From positions 1-7,193 of the forward strand of contig CAZLPZ010000050.1 of NCBI GenBank assembly GCA_964561535.1: a stretch of 7,193 bases of DNA, read 5' to 3'. Below the pieces are notes generated by a model that saw nothing but the letters and a program-made list of their open reading frames with translations, ran no database searches and was not told the DNA's origin. This DNA is from CAZLPZ01 sp964561535 (GTDB lineage Bacteria > Pseudomonadota > Alphaproteobacteria > Micavibrionales > Micavibrionaceae). The translations under genes were made by a program, and so were the position numbers. Below, one piece after another: positions 1 through 6,116 of the stretch. The stretch's first letter is position 1. Each line of letters begins with the position of its first letter.

Positions 1-56
1 AGAGCGTCGCAATGGCATTGCGAAGGTCGTCGGTTCGATCCCGATCGAGTCCACCA
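1..56 (+). tRNA. tRNA-Ala (GGC anticodon), 5' end cut off by the window
   Basis: The anticodon arm is a perfect 5-bp stem (7-11 with 19-23) around a 7-base loop at 12-18, with anticodon GGC at 14-16, which reads alanine GCC/GCU codons. The T arm follows, with loop TTCGATC at about 34-40. The acceptor 3' strand is CGAGTCC (46-52), then discriminator A53 and an encoded CCA (54-56). The acceptor strand carries U at position 70, consistent with the G3-U70 pair that is the hallmark of alanine tRNAs, although G3 itself lies outside the window. The acceptor and D-arm 5' half are missing because the window starts inside the gene, not because the gene is broken. Confidence 0.93.
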
Positions 57-142
57 TTTATCCCCTTATTACTGAATTTACCGACGATCGGATGAACCAA
101 ACCGACAAATTTATAAAAGCCGGGACGCGAGACGCCCGACAG

Positions 143-167
143 GGTTCCATCTCGATCTCGGTCCAAC
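143..167 (+). repeat. Degenerate direct copy of the tRNA-Ala 3' end
   Basis: The first 15 bases (143-157) match the T-arm of the upstream tRNA-Ala (32-46) at 13 of 15 positions in the same orientation. After a one-base length difference both continue with GTCCA (161-165 versus 49-53). No matching 5' half of a tRNA is visible in front of it, so it is not a second tRNA gene. It may be a relic of integration at the tRNA 3' end, a decayed tRNA fragment, or chance. The rest of 57-253 shows no gene: only a GC-rich hairpin-like stretch near 121-139 (CGGG pairing with CCCG) and a small CCCC-TTT-GGGG hairpin near 178-188. Confidence 0.3.
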
Positions 168-253
168 TAGTCTTCACCCCTTTGGGGCTTTGCCTGACAG
201 ACCAATTCAAACGCGTCTCTTGTGTTTCAATCCAAAGTGATTATGCTCGCTGT

Positions 254-1141
254 ATGATTTTAAATACAGACGACATTACCCCCAAAAGCGTTTATCTGAA
301 CCGTCGACAAATTCTTCAGACCATGGGGATTACACTCACAACATTATCGCTTCCTGTGCATTTAGCCCACGCCGTATCCGCAACGCTCGATAAACCAACC
401 CCCAAAGAATCCATCACGACCTATAATAATTTCTATGAATTCGGAACAGATAAATCAGAGCCCGCACAAACCGCTCAAAAATTCAAAACTGTACCCTGGT
501 CGATTGAAATTTCAGGATTATGTGATCGCCCTGGCACGTTGGCGCTTGATCAATTTTTAGGGCAAACCCTACCAGAAGAACGTATTTACCGATTGAGGTG
601 TGTTGAAGGGTGGTCAATGGTTATTCCATGGCAAGGTGTGCCATTAGCGAAAATTTTGGAACAATTTAAACCAGCTCTTACCGCCAAATACGTGGCCTTT
701 GAAACACTGTATGACCCAACCCAAATGCCCGGTCAAAATCGTCCTGTCCTTAAATGGCCGTACACGGAAGGATTACGAATCGATGAAGCCATGCATCCCC
801 TGACCTTTCTTGCCACCGGTCTTTATGGCGAGACCCTGCCCAACCAAAATGGTGCTCCGATCCGATTAGTGGTCCCATGGAAATACGGGTTTAAAAGCAT
901 TAAATCGATTAAGAAAATTATTTTTACGGATATCGAACCATCTACCAGTTGGAATATATCCGCTCCATCTGAATACGGATTTTATTCAAACGTCAATCCT
1001 GCGGTTGATCATCCTCGGTGGAGCCAAAAAACGGAACGCCGAATTGGTGAATTTTTTCGCCGCGATACGTTAATGTTTAATGGATATGACAAAGAAGTCG
1101 CTGGATTGTACGCTGGCATGGATTTACAGAAAAAATTTTAG
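254..1141 (+). CDS. msrP: MsrP (YedY), periplasmic protein-methionine-sulfoxide reductase, catalytic molybdopterin subunit
   Basis: This periplasmic enzyme reduces methionine sulfoxide in envelope proteins, using a molybdopterin cofactor and electrons from the membrane partner MsrQ. The 295-residue product follows E. coli MsrP almost throughout. It has an N-terminal Tat signal with twin arginines R17-R18 (motif NRRQIL) and a probable cleavage site after A38-H39-A40. The conserved YNNFYEFG block is at 57-64. C116 in RLRCVEGWSM is the molybdenum ligand. Further conserved blocks are VPWKYGFKSIKSI near 207-219 and EYGFYSNVNP-DHPRWSQ near 240-258. The frame is open upstream to ATG 92, but those 54 codons resemble no MsrP sequence, so I place the start at ATG 254, where similarity to the family leader begins. 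The Shine-Dalgarno there is weak. The product is somewhat shorter than the E. coli protein (334), mostly between signal and core. msrQ follows after 12 bases. Confidence 0.95.
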   Translation: MILNTDDITPKSVYLNRRQILQTMGITLTTLSLPVHLAHAVSATLDKPTPKESITTYNNFYEFGTDKSEPAQTAQKFKTVPWSIEISGLCDRPGTLALDQFLGQTLPEERIYRLRCVEGWSMVIPWQGVPLAKILEQFKPALTAKYVAFETLYDPTQMPGQNRPVLKWPYTEGLRIDEAMHPLTFLATGLYGETLPNQNGAPIRLVVPWKYGFKSIKSIKKIIFTDIEPSTSWNISAPSEYGFYSNVNPAVDHPRWSQKTERRIGEFFRRDTLMFNGYDKEVAGLYAGMDLQKKF

Positions 1142-1153
1142 AAATTATCCCTT

Positions 1154-1747
1154 ATGCACATCCCCAGCCCCTCCTTTCAAACAACGATTTTCATTCTGTG
1201 CCTGATGCCATTATTGGCCCTACCCGTCATTTTCCTTCAAAATGGGTTGGGGGCGAACCCAATTGAATATGTTATTCGATATCTGGGCGATTGGGCCTTA
1301 CGGTTCTTGCTTATTGCGCTTGCTGTAACCCCAGTTCGACGATTCACAGGATGGACACGTCTTGCGACTGTCCGCCGAATGATAGGCCTTTATGCGTTTT
1401 TTTATGTCATATTACATCTATTCAGCTATGTTGGATTGGACCTGTTTTTTGATCTACAGGCGCTATTTCAAGATATTTTAAAACGCAAATTTATTACAAT
1501 TGGAATGCTGGCCTTTATTCTGCTGATCCCCTTGGCCATGACGTCGACCAACAAAATGATTAAGCGCGTGGGCGCAAAACGGTGGCAAAAATTACACAAA
1601 TTGGTTTATGTTATCTCACCCCTCGCTGTGTTACATTATTTTTGGATGGTCAAGGCCGATATATCGCAACCCCTAATTTATGGGAGCGTTATCATGATCT
1701 TGCTTGCCTTGCGATTACCTAAATTTCGAGATATCCGAATATTTTGA
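1154..1747 (+). CDS. msrQ: MsrQ (YedZ), haem-binding membrane subunit of the MsrPQ system
   Basis: This inner-membrane b-type cytochrome passes electrons from the quinone pool or a flavin reductase to MsrP. The 197-residue product is close to the usual family length (about 200-210). It has about six hydrophobic helices, near residues 10-28, 45-60, 77-95, 113-130, 150-165 and 172-188. Three histidines match the conserved haem-ligand positions of the family: H88 (in YVILHLFSY), H148 (KRWQKLHKLVY) and H161 (AVLHYFW). They sit three residues earlier than H91, H151 and H164 of the E. coli protein. The WTRLATVRRMIGLYAF block at about 67-82 is also typical. The gene starts 12 bases after the msrP stop, so the two are almost certainly co-transcribed, the standard arrangement. 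Confidence 0.95.
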   Translation: MHIPSPSFQTTIFILCLMPLLALPVIFLQNGLGANPIEYVIRYLGDWALRFLLIALAVTPVRRFTGWTRLATVRRMIGLYAFFYVILHLFSYVGLDLFFDLQALFQDILKRKFITIGMLAFILLIPLAMTSTNKMIKRVGAKRWQKLHKLVYVISPLAVLHYFWMVKADISQPLIYGSVIMILLALRLPKFRDIRIF

Positions 1748-1781
1748 TCTTTTCCTTACTTTTTATCTTTAAAATAGGCAA

Positions 1782-3113
1782 ATGGCCGCTGATTGTTCCA
1801 CTCTCTTAAAACGACCTCCCTCGGCAATTCCAGCCTTGACCGGTATCGTGGGACTTGTAACATTTATCATCGCATCAGCTGGACTCTTTACCGACCCATT
1901 ACACTTAGGTACCCGTATCAATGGTTGGGCCGTACTCGGCATAACGGCTCTTGTTATGATTATTATTGAAATCATTATTCGCCGTCACACAAAAGCTGAA
2001 ACTGAAGATTTTCAATACCAATCTTTAAATTGGACCACCTTGAAACGATCTCTGAATCCAAATCTTTTTGTTAAAATTTATGGATTAAGCATTATTTACA
2101 CAATAATTATTTTTTTATATTGCAATACACCCTTTTTTTCAAAAGATAGTTTTCAGACATTATTCCATGATCTTTTACCATTTTGGCCCGCTTTTATCAC
2201 TTTTGGATTGCGGTATGTTTGGATTACACACACGGTTCTCTATACAGAACAACATGATTCATTATGGCATTTTGGGCGTTTCTTTTTACCCTATGGGCAG
2301 CAAACAACTGATAAAAATAAAGTTATCCAACAAGCTTTAATTTGGACAATAAAAGGTTTTTTCTTACCTCTAATGTTACGATTTTATTTTGATTGGTGGG
2401 ACGGTTTAACCACACGCGAAATTCCTTTCTCGACATCAGATCTTTATACATTTAAGTCAGTTTTTGAATTTTTACATGATTTCATTTTTTATATTGATGC
2501 TGGATTTGCTGTCATTGGATATTCCCTTGCAGCTAAATTATTAAATAGTCATATTCGTTCTGCAGAAACCAATCCATCTGGATGGATTGTCACTATTTTG
2601 TGCTACCCCCCTTTAAATTATGGATCATTGAACCAATTCGTTTTTTATAATGATGGTTATTTTTGGGGTGATATGCTCTGGAACAACCCAACGCTTTATG
2701 TCATTTGGGGGAGCACCATCCTTTTATTTTTAATAATTTACGTCTTTGCTACTATCGCCATGGGCTTTCGGTTTTCAAACCTAACCTATCGCGGCATTAC
2801 AACATGGGGACCGTACGCGATTACGAAGCATCCTGCCTATCTATCAAAATGCTTGTCATGGTGGATGATCGATATCCCATTTATCGCTATATCTCCATGG
2901 ATCGCTATAAAAAATTCAATTATGCTCGGTCTTGTCTGTGTTCTATATGCCTTACGTGCACAGTACGAAGAACAAATGCTGGCCCGCGTTGATCCTTTGT
3001 ACCGGGAATACCAACGTTATATTAGAACCACAGGCGGTTTATGGCCTCGAATTAAAAGGTTTTATCATCAACATATCATCCCTATTTTTCAAATGTTTGA
3101 CCATCCGAACTAA
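1782..3113 (+). CDS. Polytopic membrane protein with C-terminal isoprenylcysteine/phospholipid methyltransferase-type domain
   Basis: The 443-residue protein has about eight or nine hydrophobic segments (near 18-35, 47-67, 97-115, 131-152, 184-203, 226-250, 303-328, 357-392). Its C-terminal third carries the signature of the ICMT/PEMT family of integral-membrane SAM-dependent methyltransferases: GPYAITKHPAYLSK at 343-356 (H350-P351 and Y353 are the conserved core), then YEEQML at 395-400 with the paired glutamates E396-E397, and DPLYREYQRYI at 404-414. In the family these residues bind SAM. The N-terminal ~300 residues are not something I recognise, and the protein is about twice the size of a minimal ICMT-like enzyme. 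It begins 34 bases after msrQ on the same strand, so it is probably in the same operon. Part of its sequence is very AT-rich (13 of 60 bases GC at 2101-2160). The substrate cannot be told; prenylcysteine proteins are unlikely in bacteria, and lipids or small hydrophobic molecules are more plausible. Confidence 0.8.
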   Translation: MAADCSTLLKRPPSAIPALTGIVGLVTFIIASAGLFTDPLHLGTRINGWAVLGITALVMIIIEIIIRRHTKAETEDFQYQSLNWTTLKRSLNPNLFVKIYGLSIIYTIIIFLYCNTPFFSKDSFQTLFHDLLPFWPAFITFGLRYVWITHTVLYTEQHDSLWHFGRFFLPYGQQTTDKNKVIQQALIWTIKGFFLPLMLRFYFDWWDGLTTREIPFSTSDLYTFKSVFEFLHDFIFYIDAGFAVIGYSLAAKLLNSHIRSAETNPSGWIVTILCYPPLNYGSLNQFVFYNDGYFWGDMLWNNPTLYVIWGSTILLFLIIYVFATIAMGFRFSNLTYRGITTWGPYAITKHPAYLSKCLSWWMIDIPFIAISPWIAIKNSIMLGLVCVLYALRAQYEEQMLARVDPLYREYQRYIRTTGGLWPRIKRFYHQHIIPIFQMFDHPN

Positions 3114-3153
3114 TTAAACAACTTTCAATATAAATTCCCTTACTTTCCCTGCC

Positions 3154-3182
3154 TTTACCCCGCCGTATCTCTTTGATAGAAT
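3154..3182 (+). promoter_or_regulatory. Candidate sigma-70-type promoter for the entericidin-like gene, with an overlapping palindrome
   Basis: TTTACC (3154-3159) and TAGAAT (3177-3182, five of six consensus) are separated by exactly 17 bases. The predicted transcript start near 3189 would leave a ~26-base leader that contains the AAGGAG ribosome site. A perfect dyad TTTGAT-AGA-ATCAAA (3172-3186) overlaps the -10 element, a position from which a bound repressor would block polymerase. That role is inference. Confidence 0.45.
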
Positions 3183-3214
3183 CAAACCAGTTTTTAAATC
3201 AAGGAGCCACGCCC

Positions 3215-3337
3215 ATGCGCATTTTTACCCTTATTGCCCTGATCGCTATTTCTACACTTTCGTTATCGGCATGTAACACCATTCAAGGTATCGGCGCCGA
3301 TCTCGAAGCCACCGGGAAAACGATGCAAGATATTTAA
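3215..3337 (+). CDS. Entericidin A/B-like small lipoprotein (40 residues)
   Basis: The predicted product is a 40-residue lipoprotein. It has a start MRIF, a hydrophobic signal core (residues 3-17), and a perfect lipobox L17-S18-A19-C20, with C20 as the lipid-attachment cysteine. The mature part is only 21 residues: CNTIQGIGADLEATGKTMQD plus a final I. The C-N-T-x-x-G-x-G-x-D-x-x-x-x-G spacing is that of the entericidin family. In E. coli the entericidin A/B pair are small envelope lipoproteins proposed to act as antidote and toxin linked to stationary-phase lysis. Here only one member is visible, so the sequence does not tell which role it has. The start is well supported by AAGGAG at 3201-3206, eight bases before ATG. 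The acyl-CoA dehydrogenase gene starts 37 bases after its stop. Confidence 0.85.
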   Translation: MRIFTLIALIAISTLSLSACNTIQGIGADLEATGKTMQDI

Positions 3338-3374
3338 AACAACAGACATCCCCACGAAAACAGGATCAATCTCT

Positions 3375-5165
3375 ATGCCCCTTTATAAAGCGCCCCTCGA
3401 TGATATCCGATTTGTCCTCCATGATGTTTTGCAATCCGAAACGCTGACACGTTTACCCGGCTATGAACAAGCAACTCCCGATTTGATTGATCCTATTTTA
3501 GATGGCGCTGCGGATTTATGCGAAAATGTTTTATTTCCTCTCAATCAATCCGGAGACCAAGAAGGGTGCCATTTAAACGGCACCGAGGTCACAACCCCCA
3601 AAGGATTCAAAGAAGCCTATACCGCCTTTACCCAAGGCGGGTGGACTGGTATTGCATCCGATCCCACCTATGGGGGTATGGGATTACCCTTTTTAATTCA
3701 ATTTGTTCTCGATGAATTGGTTTGTTCAGCCAATATGTCCTTTGGTATGTATCCCGGCCTGTCAAAAGGTGCATATGACGCCCTTCATCAACACGGCACA
3801 GATACATTAAAAGAAACTTATTTATCAAAACTGGTCGCCGGAACATGGTCAGGAACGATGTGTTTGACTGAACCTCATTGTGGAACCGACCTTGGGCTTA
3901 TTCGTACACGGGCCCAACCGGATGGTACCGAGGCATATCACGTCACGGGCACTAAAATCTTTATTTCAGCCGGCGAACATGATTTAACCGAAAATATTTT
4001 ACACTTAGTTTTGGCAAAACTGCCCGATGCGCCCGATGGTGTGAAAGGGATTTCTCTCTTTCTCGTACCAAAATTCAAGGTAAATACAGATGGGACCCTG
4101 GGCGCACGTAATGCCGTTACGTGCGGTAACCTGGAACATAAAATGGGGATCAAAGCGAACGCCACATGCGTCATGAATTTTGATGGGGCAATTGGATATT
4201 TGGTAGGACAACCCCACCAAGGGTTAAAAGCCATGTTCACGATGATGAACGCTGCGCGATTAGGCGTTGCCATGCAAGGTTTAGGTATCGCCGAAGTTGC
4301 GTATCAAAATGCGCGCGCCTATGGCCATGACCGGTTACAAATGCGGTCTGTGGCGGGTGTTATGGCCCCCGATAAACCCGCCGATCCAATTATTGTGCAC
4401 CCCGATGTGCGGCGCATGATTTTAACGTGCAAGGCCTTTACCGAAGGGGCCCGAGCCCTGTCATTCTGGACCGGCATGCATTTGGATATTGCCGAGAAGC
4501 ACCCCGAAGCAGAGGCCCGTGAAAGTGCCGATGATCTGGTGGCGCTTATGACCCCCATCCTTAAAGCATACCAAACCGATATGGGATTTGAATGTGCGAA
4601 TCTGGCCATTCAAGTCCATGGCGGACATGGATATATTCGCGAATATGGGGTCGAACAATATGCCCGCGATGCGCGCATCGCGATGATATACGAGGGCACC
4701 AACGGCATTCAAGCCTTGGATTTAATTGGCCGCAAAATGGGATTGAATATGGGACGATTGCTGCGGCGGTTTTTCCATCCGGTTCAATCCTTGATTGATA
4801 CAAATTTAGAACACAAAACTTGCGCCGATCTTGTGATGAATCTGGCCAAAGGATTCGCCAAATTGCAACAAGCCACCGCATTGATTGCACAAAAGGGAAT
4901 GAAAGATCCCGAAGAAGGTGCCGCCGCCGCAACCGATTACCTGCGCCTGTTTGCCTTGATCGCGATGGGATATATGTGGGTGCGGATGTCGATTGTCGCC
5001 TCTGAAAAATTAACCTCCGAGGGATTATCGCCCGATCGAACCATATTTTACACGGAAAAAATTAAAACCGCACGGTTCTTTTTTGACCGGATGTTCCCTG
5101 AATATGAATTCCGGTTCCGCGCCGCGATGTCTGGAAAAGACAGCACAATGAATCCCAACTTATAA
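3375..5165 (+). CDS. Acyl-CoA dehydrogenase, ~600-residue type with extra N- and C-terminal domains
   Basis: This FAD enzyme oxidises an acyl-CoA thioester to the 2,3-enoyl-CoA, as in beta-oxidation, in the cytoplasm. At 596 residues it has the length of the proteobacterial class with additional terminal domains. The N-terminal MPLYKAPLDDIRFVLHDVL is the characteristic short AcylCoA_DH_N segment. The FAD/substrate-binding middle domain contains MCLTEPHCGTDLG (162-174). The C-terminal catalytic fold has QVHGGHGYIREYGVEQ (413-428) and the catalytic base E440 in IYEGTNGIQ (438-446). Residues from about 465 to 590 form the extra C-terminal helical domain (acetyl-CoA dehydrogenase-like C-terminal family). 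No key residue is missing. Members are often annotated as DmdC-like (3-methylmercaptopropionyl-CoA dehydrogenase), but substrate cannot be inferred without the rest of a dmd pathway, none of which is here. An AGGA at 3362-3365 precedes ATG 3375. GC rises along the gene (21/60 at 3481-3540, 35/60 at 4321-4380). Confidence 0.95.
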   Translation: MPLYKAPLDDIRFVLHDVLQSETLTRLPGYEQATPDLIDPILDGAADLCENVLFPLNQSGDQEGCHLNGTEVTTPKGFKEAYTAFTQGGWTGIASDPTYGGMGLPFLIQFVLDELVCSANMSFGMYPGLSKGAYDALHQHGTDTLKETYLSKLVAGTWSGTMCLTEPHCGTDLGLIRTRAQPDGTEAYHVTGTKIFISAGEHDLTENILHLVLAKLPDAPDGVKGISLFLVPKFKVNTDGTLGARNAVTCGNLEHKMGIKANATCVMNFDGAIGYLVGQPHQGLKAMFTMMNAARLGVAMQGLGIAEVAYQNARAYGHDRLQMRSVAGVMAPDKPADPIIVHPDVRRMILTCKAFTEGARALSFWTGMHLDIAEKHPEAEARESADDLVALMTPILKAYQTDMGFECANLAIQVHGGHGYIREYGVEQYARDARIAMIYEGTNGIQALDLIGRKMGLNMGRLLRRFFHPVQSLIDTNLEHKTCADLVMNLAKGFAKLQQATALIAQKGMKDPEEGAAAATDYLRLFALIAMGYMWVRMSIVASEKLTSEGLSPDRTIFYTEKIKTARFFFDRMFPEYEFRFRAAMSGKDSTMNPNL

Positions 5166-5199
5166 CTATTTATTATAATTCTTGATAGAAATAACAAAA

Positions 5200-5229
5200 T
5201 TGAAATTGCACTTGTTATAATATTATGAT
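5200..5229 (+). promoter_or_regulatory. Candidate promoter for the orphan gene at 5315
   Basis: TTGAAA (5200-5205) and TATGAT (5224-5229) are each one mismatch from the consensus and 18 bases apart. Transcription would start near 5236, giving a leader of about 80 bases. The stretch is AT-rich, so chance matches are easy, and other TATAAT-like boxes occur nearby (5174-5179, 5216-5221) without a well-spaced -35. Confidence 0.4.
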
Positions 5230-5236
5230 AAGTGTG
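5207..5236. repeat. Inverted repeat with 15-base arms and no loop, in the intergenic region
   Basis: The left arm 5207-5221 and the right arm 5222-5236 are complementary throughout if G-T pairs are allowed. The inner 13 positions (CACTTGTTATAAT against ATTATGATAAGTG) have 11 Watson-Crick and two G-T pairs. It lies 42 bases after the dehydrogenase stop and covers the candidate -10 box of the next gene. It could be an operator for that gene, or a hairpin ending the upstream transcript; there is no run of T after it, which argues against a classical intrinsic terminator. Confidence 0.55.
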
Positions 5237-5314
5237 CGAAATATATCTTATGTCATTTTAAAAACATGCCTCCGATGGTAAATACATCTCGTTAAAAAGA
5301 AGGGGAAAAACCAT

Positions 5315-6088
5315 ATGGATGCCGCCGAAAAATCTCTGCCAGAATACGTCAAAGATCAAACGCTCGGCCCATTATATCGTTATCTTTTATACACAGCCAA
5401 TTCTTTTGCTTACCAACCAAAATGGATTGACACAGAAGATAAGATTGCTCTTCTTTTGATGATATTGGCTGTTGGATCCGATCAAGAAATATCAGGAAAT
5501 TTGACACATTTCGGAGGACCTGGAGCAAAAGTCTTTAAGTATAATGAGACTATGCTTGTTACCGGAATGGATAAGGCCGTAACCACTTTATTTAATATGG
5601 AATCACATGGCGTTAATTCTTTTCGTCATTTAATACAAATAGCGGCTCATTCACAAAGACCTATTTGGACTGAACAGACTGTTTGCCGATTATTAGAATT
5701 GGCTCGCACAATTCCCGTCAATGAATTGGTACCCTCCGGAAATAAGCCTTTAATAGATGAATCTCCTGGGTATCAAAGTGTTCATGGTATTTTTAATGTT
5801 GTTGGTCTATACAAACCTGAACAAATTACAAATGGCGCGATAAAAGTGCCCTTACTTGATTTTTGTCGGCATCTTTTTAACGAATTCGATCTTCAAAAGT
5901 TGCCAGCGTCATCTCTTATCCTTGCTCCGGCAGCCATTTTTGATTTCCATGCCTCGGATGATGATATAAGAGAATTTTACCCCCGTATCAGAAACTTAAT
6001 GGACAATCCTATAGATCCTATAGTTTGGACAACTTATTGTCCACGGTTTACCCAATATGCTTCTTCTAAAAATTTATCTTTAGAATAA
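5315..6088 (+). CDS. Unrecognised 257-residue protein, probably soluble and cytoplasmic
   Basis: I do not recognise the family. The product has no signal peptide and no convincing membrane helix; the only strongly hydrophobic run, IALLLMILAVG at 44-54, is flanked by charged residues and fits a buried helix. The sequence looks mixed alpha-helical, with landmarks HFGGPG (65-70), HGVNSFRHLIQIAAHSQ (98-114), a helix TEQTVCRLLELAR (119-131), HLFNEFDLQKL (186-196) and FDFHASDDDIREFYPR (209-224). Three cysteines (C124, C184, C242) are not arranged as a metal site. That it is a real gene is supported by its length, an AGGGG ribosome site (5301-5305) nine bases before ATG, and a promoter-like stretch upstream. 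It stands alone: the dehydrogenase ends 149 bases before, and rlmB converges on it with a 28-base gap. It is more AT-rich than rlmB (23/60 GC at 5341-5400). It could be a lineage-specific or acquired gene. Confidence 0.8.
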   Translation: MDAAEKSLPEYVKDQTLGPLYRYLLYTANSFAYQPKWIDTEDKIALLLMILAVGSDQEISGNLTHFGGPGAKVFKYNETMLVTGMDKAVTTLFNMESHGVNSFRHLIQIAAHSQRPIWTEQTVCRLLELARTIPVNELVPSGNKPLIDESPGYQSVHGIFNVVGLYKPEQITNGAIKVPLLDFCRHLFNEFDLQKLPASSLILAPAAIFDFHASDDDIREFYPRIRNLMDNPIDPIVWTTYCPRFTQYASSKNLSLE

Positions 6089-6116
6089 AGAATAAATTTA
6101 TAAACGGTCGTTCGTA

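Noticed and set aside
178..200. CCCC-TTT-GGGG hairpin as a terminator for tRNA-Ala
   Set aside because: The stem is only four pairs with a short T stretch, and it is more than 120 bases from the tRNA; too weak to call.
1769..1975. 68-codon minus-strand frame opposite the start of the membrane methyltransferase gene
   Set aside because: It overlaps the clearly coding plus-strand frame, has no recognisable product and no ribosome site; it is a shadow frame.
3938..4273. 111-codon minus-strand frame inside the acyl-CoA dehydrogenase gene
   Set aside because: It lies fully opposite a conserved enzyme domain and reads as composition-driven sequence with no family features.
4561..4932. 123-codon minus-strand frame inside the acyl-CoA dehydrogenase gene
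   Set aside because: It covers the catalytic region (including E440) on the opposite strand; the Arg/Cys/His-rich translation is typical of antisense shadow frames.
3375..5165. Naming the dehydrogenase dmdC
   Set aside because: The four-domain class includes many enzymes with other substrates, and no other dimethylsulfoniopropionate-pathway gene is in the window.
5266..5295. Nine-codon frame (MPPMVNTSR) in the leader of the orphan gene, considered as a leader peptide
   Set aside because: No ribosome site, no codon bias toward one amino acid, and no attenuator-like hairpins follow it.
6089..6116. Possible bidirectional terminator between the convergent orphan gene and rlmB
   Set aside because: The 28-base gap holds only the short palindrome TTTATAAA and no GC-rich stem with a T-run.
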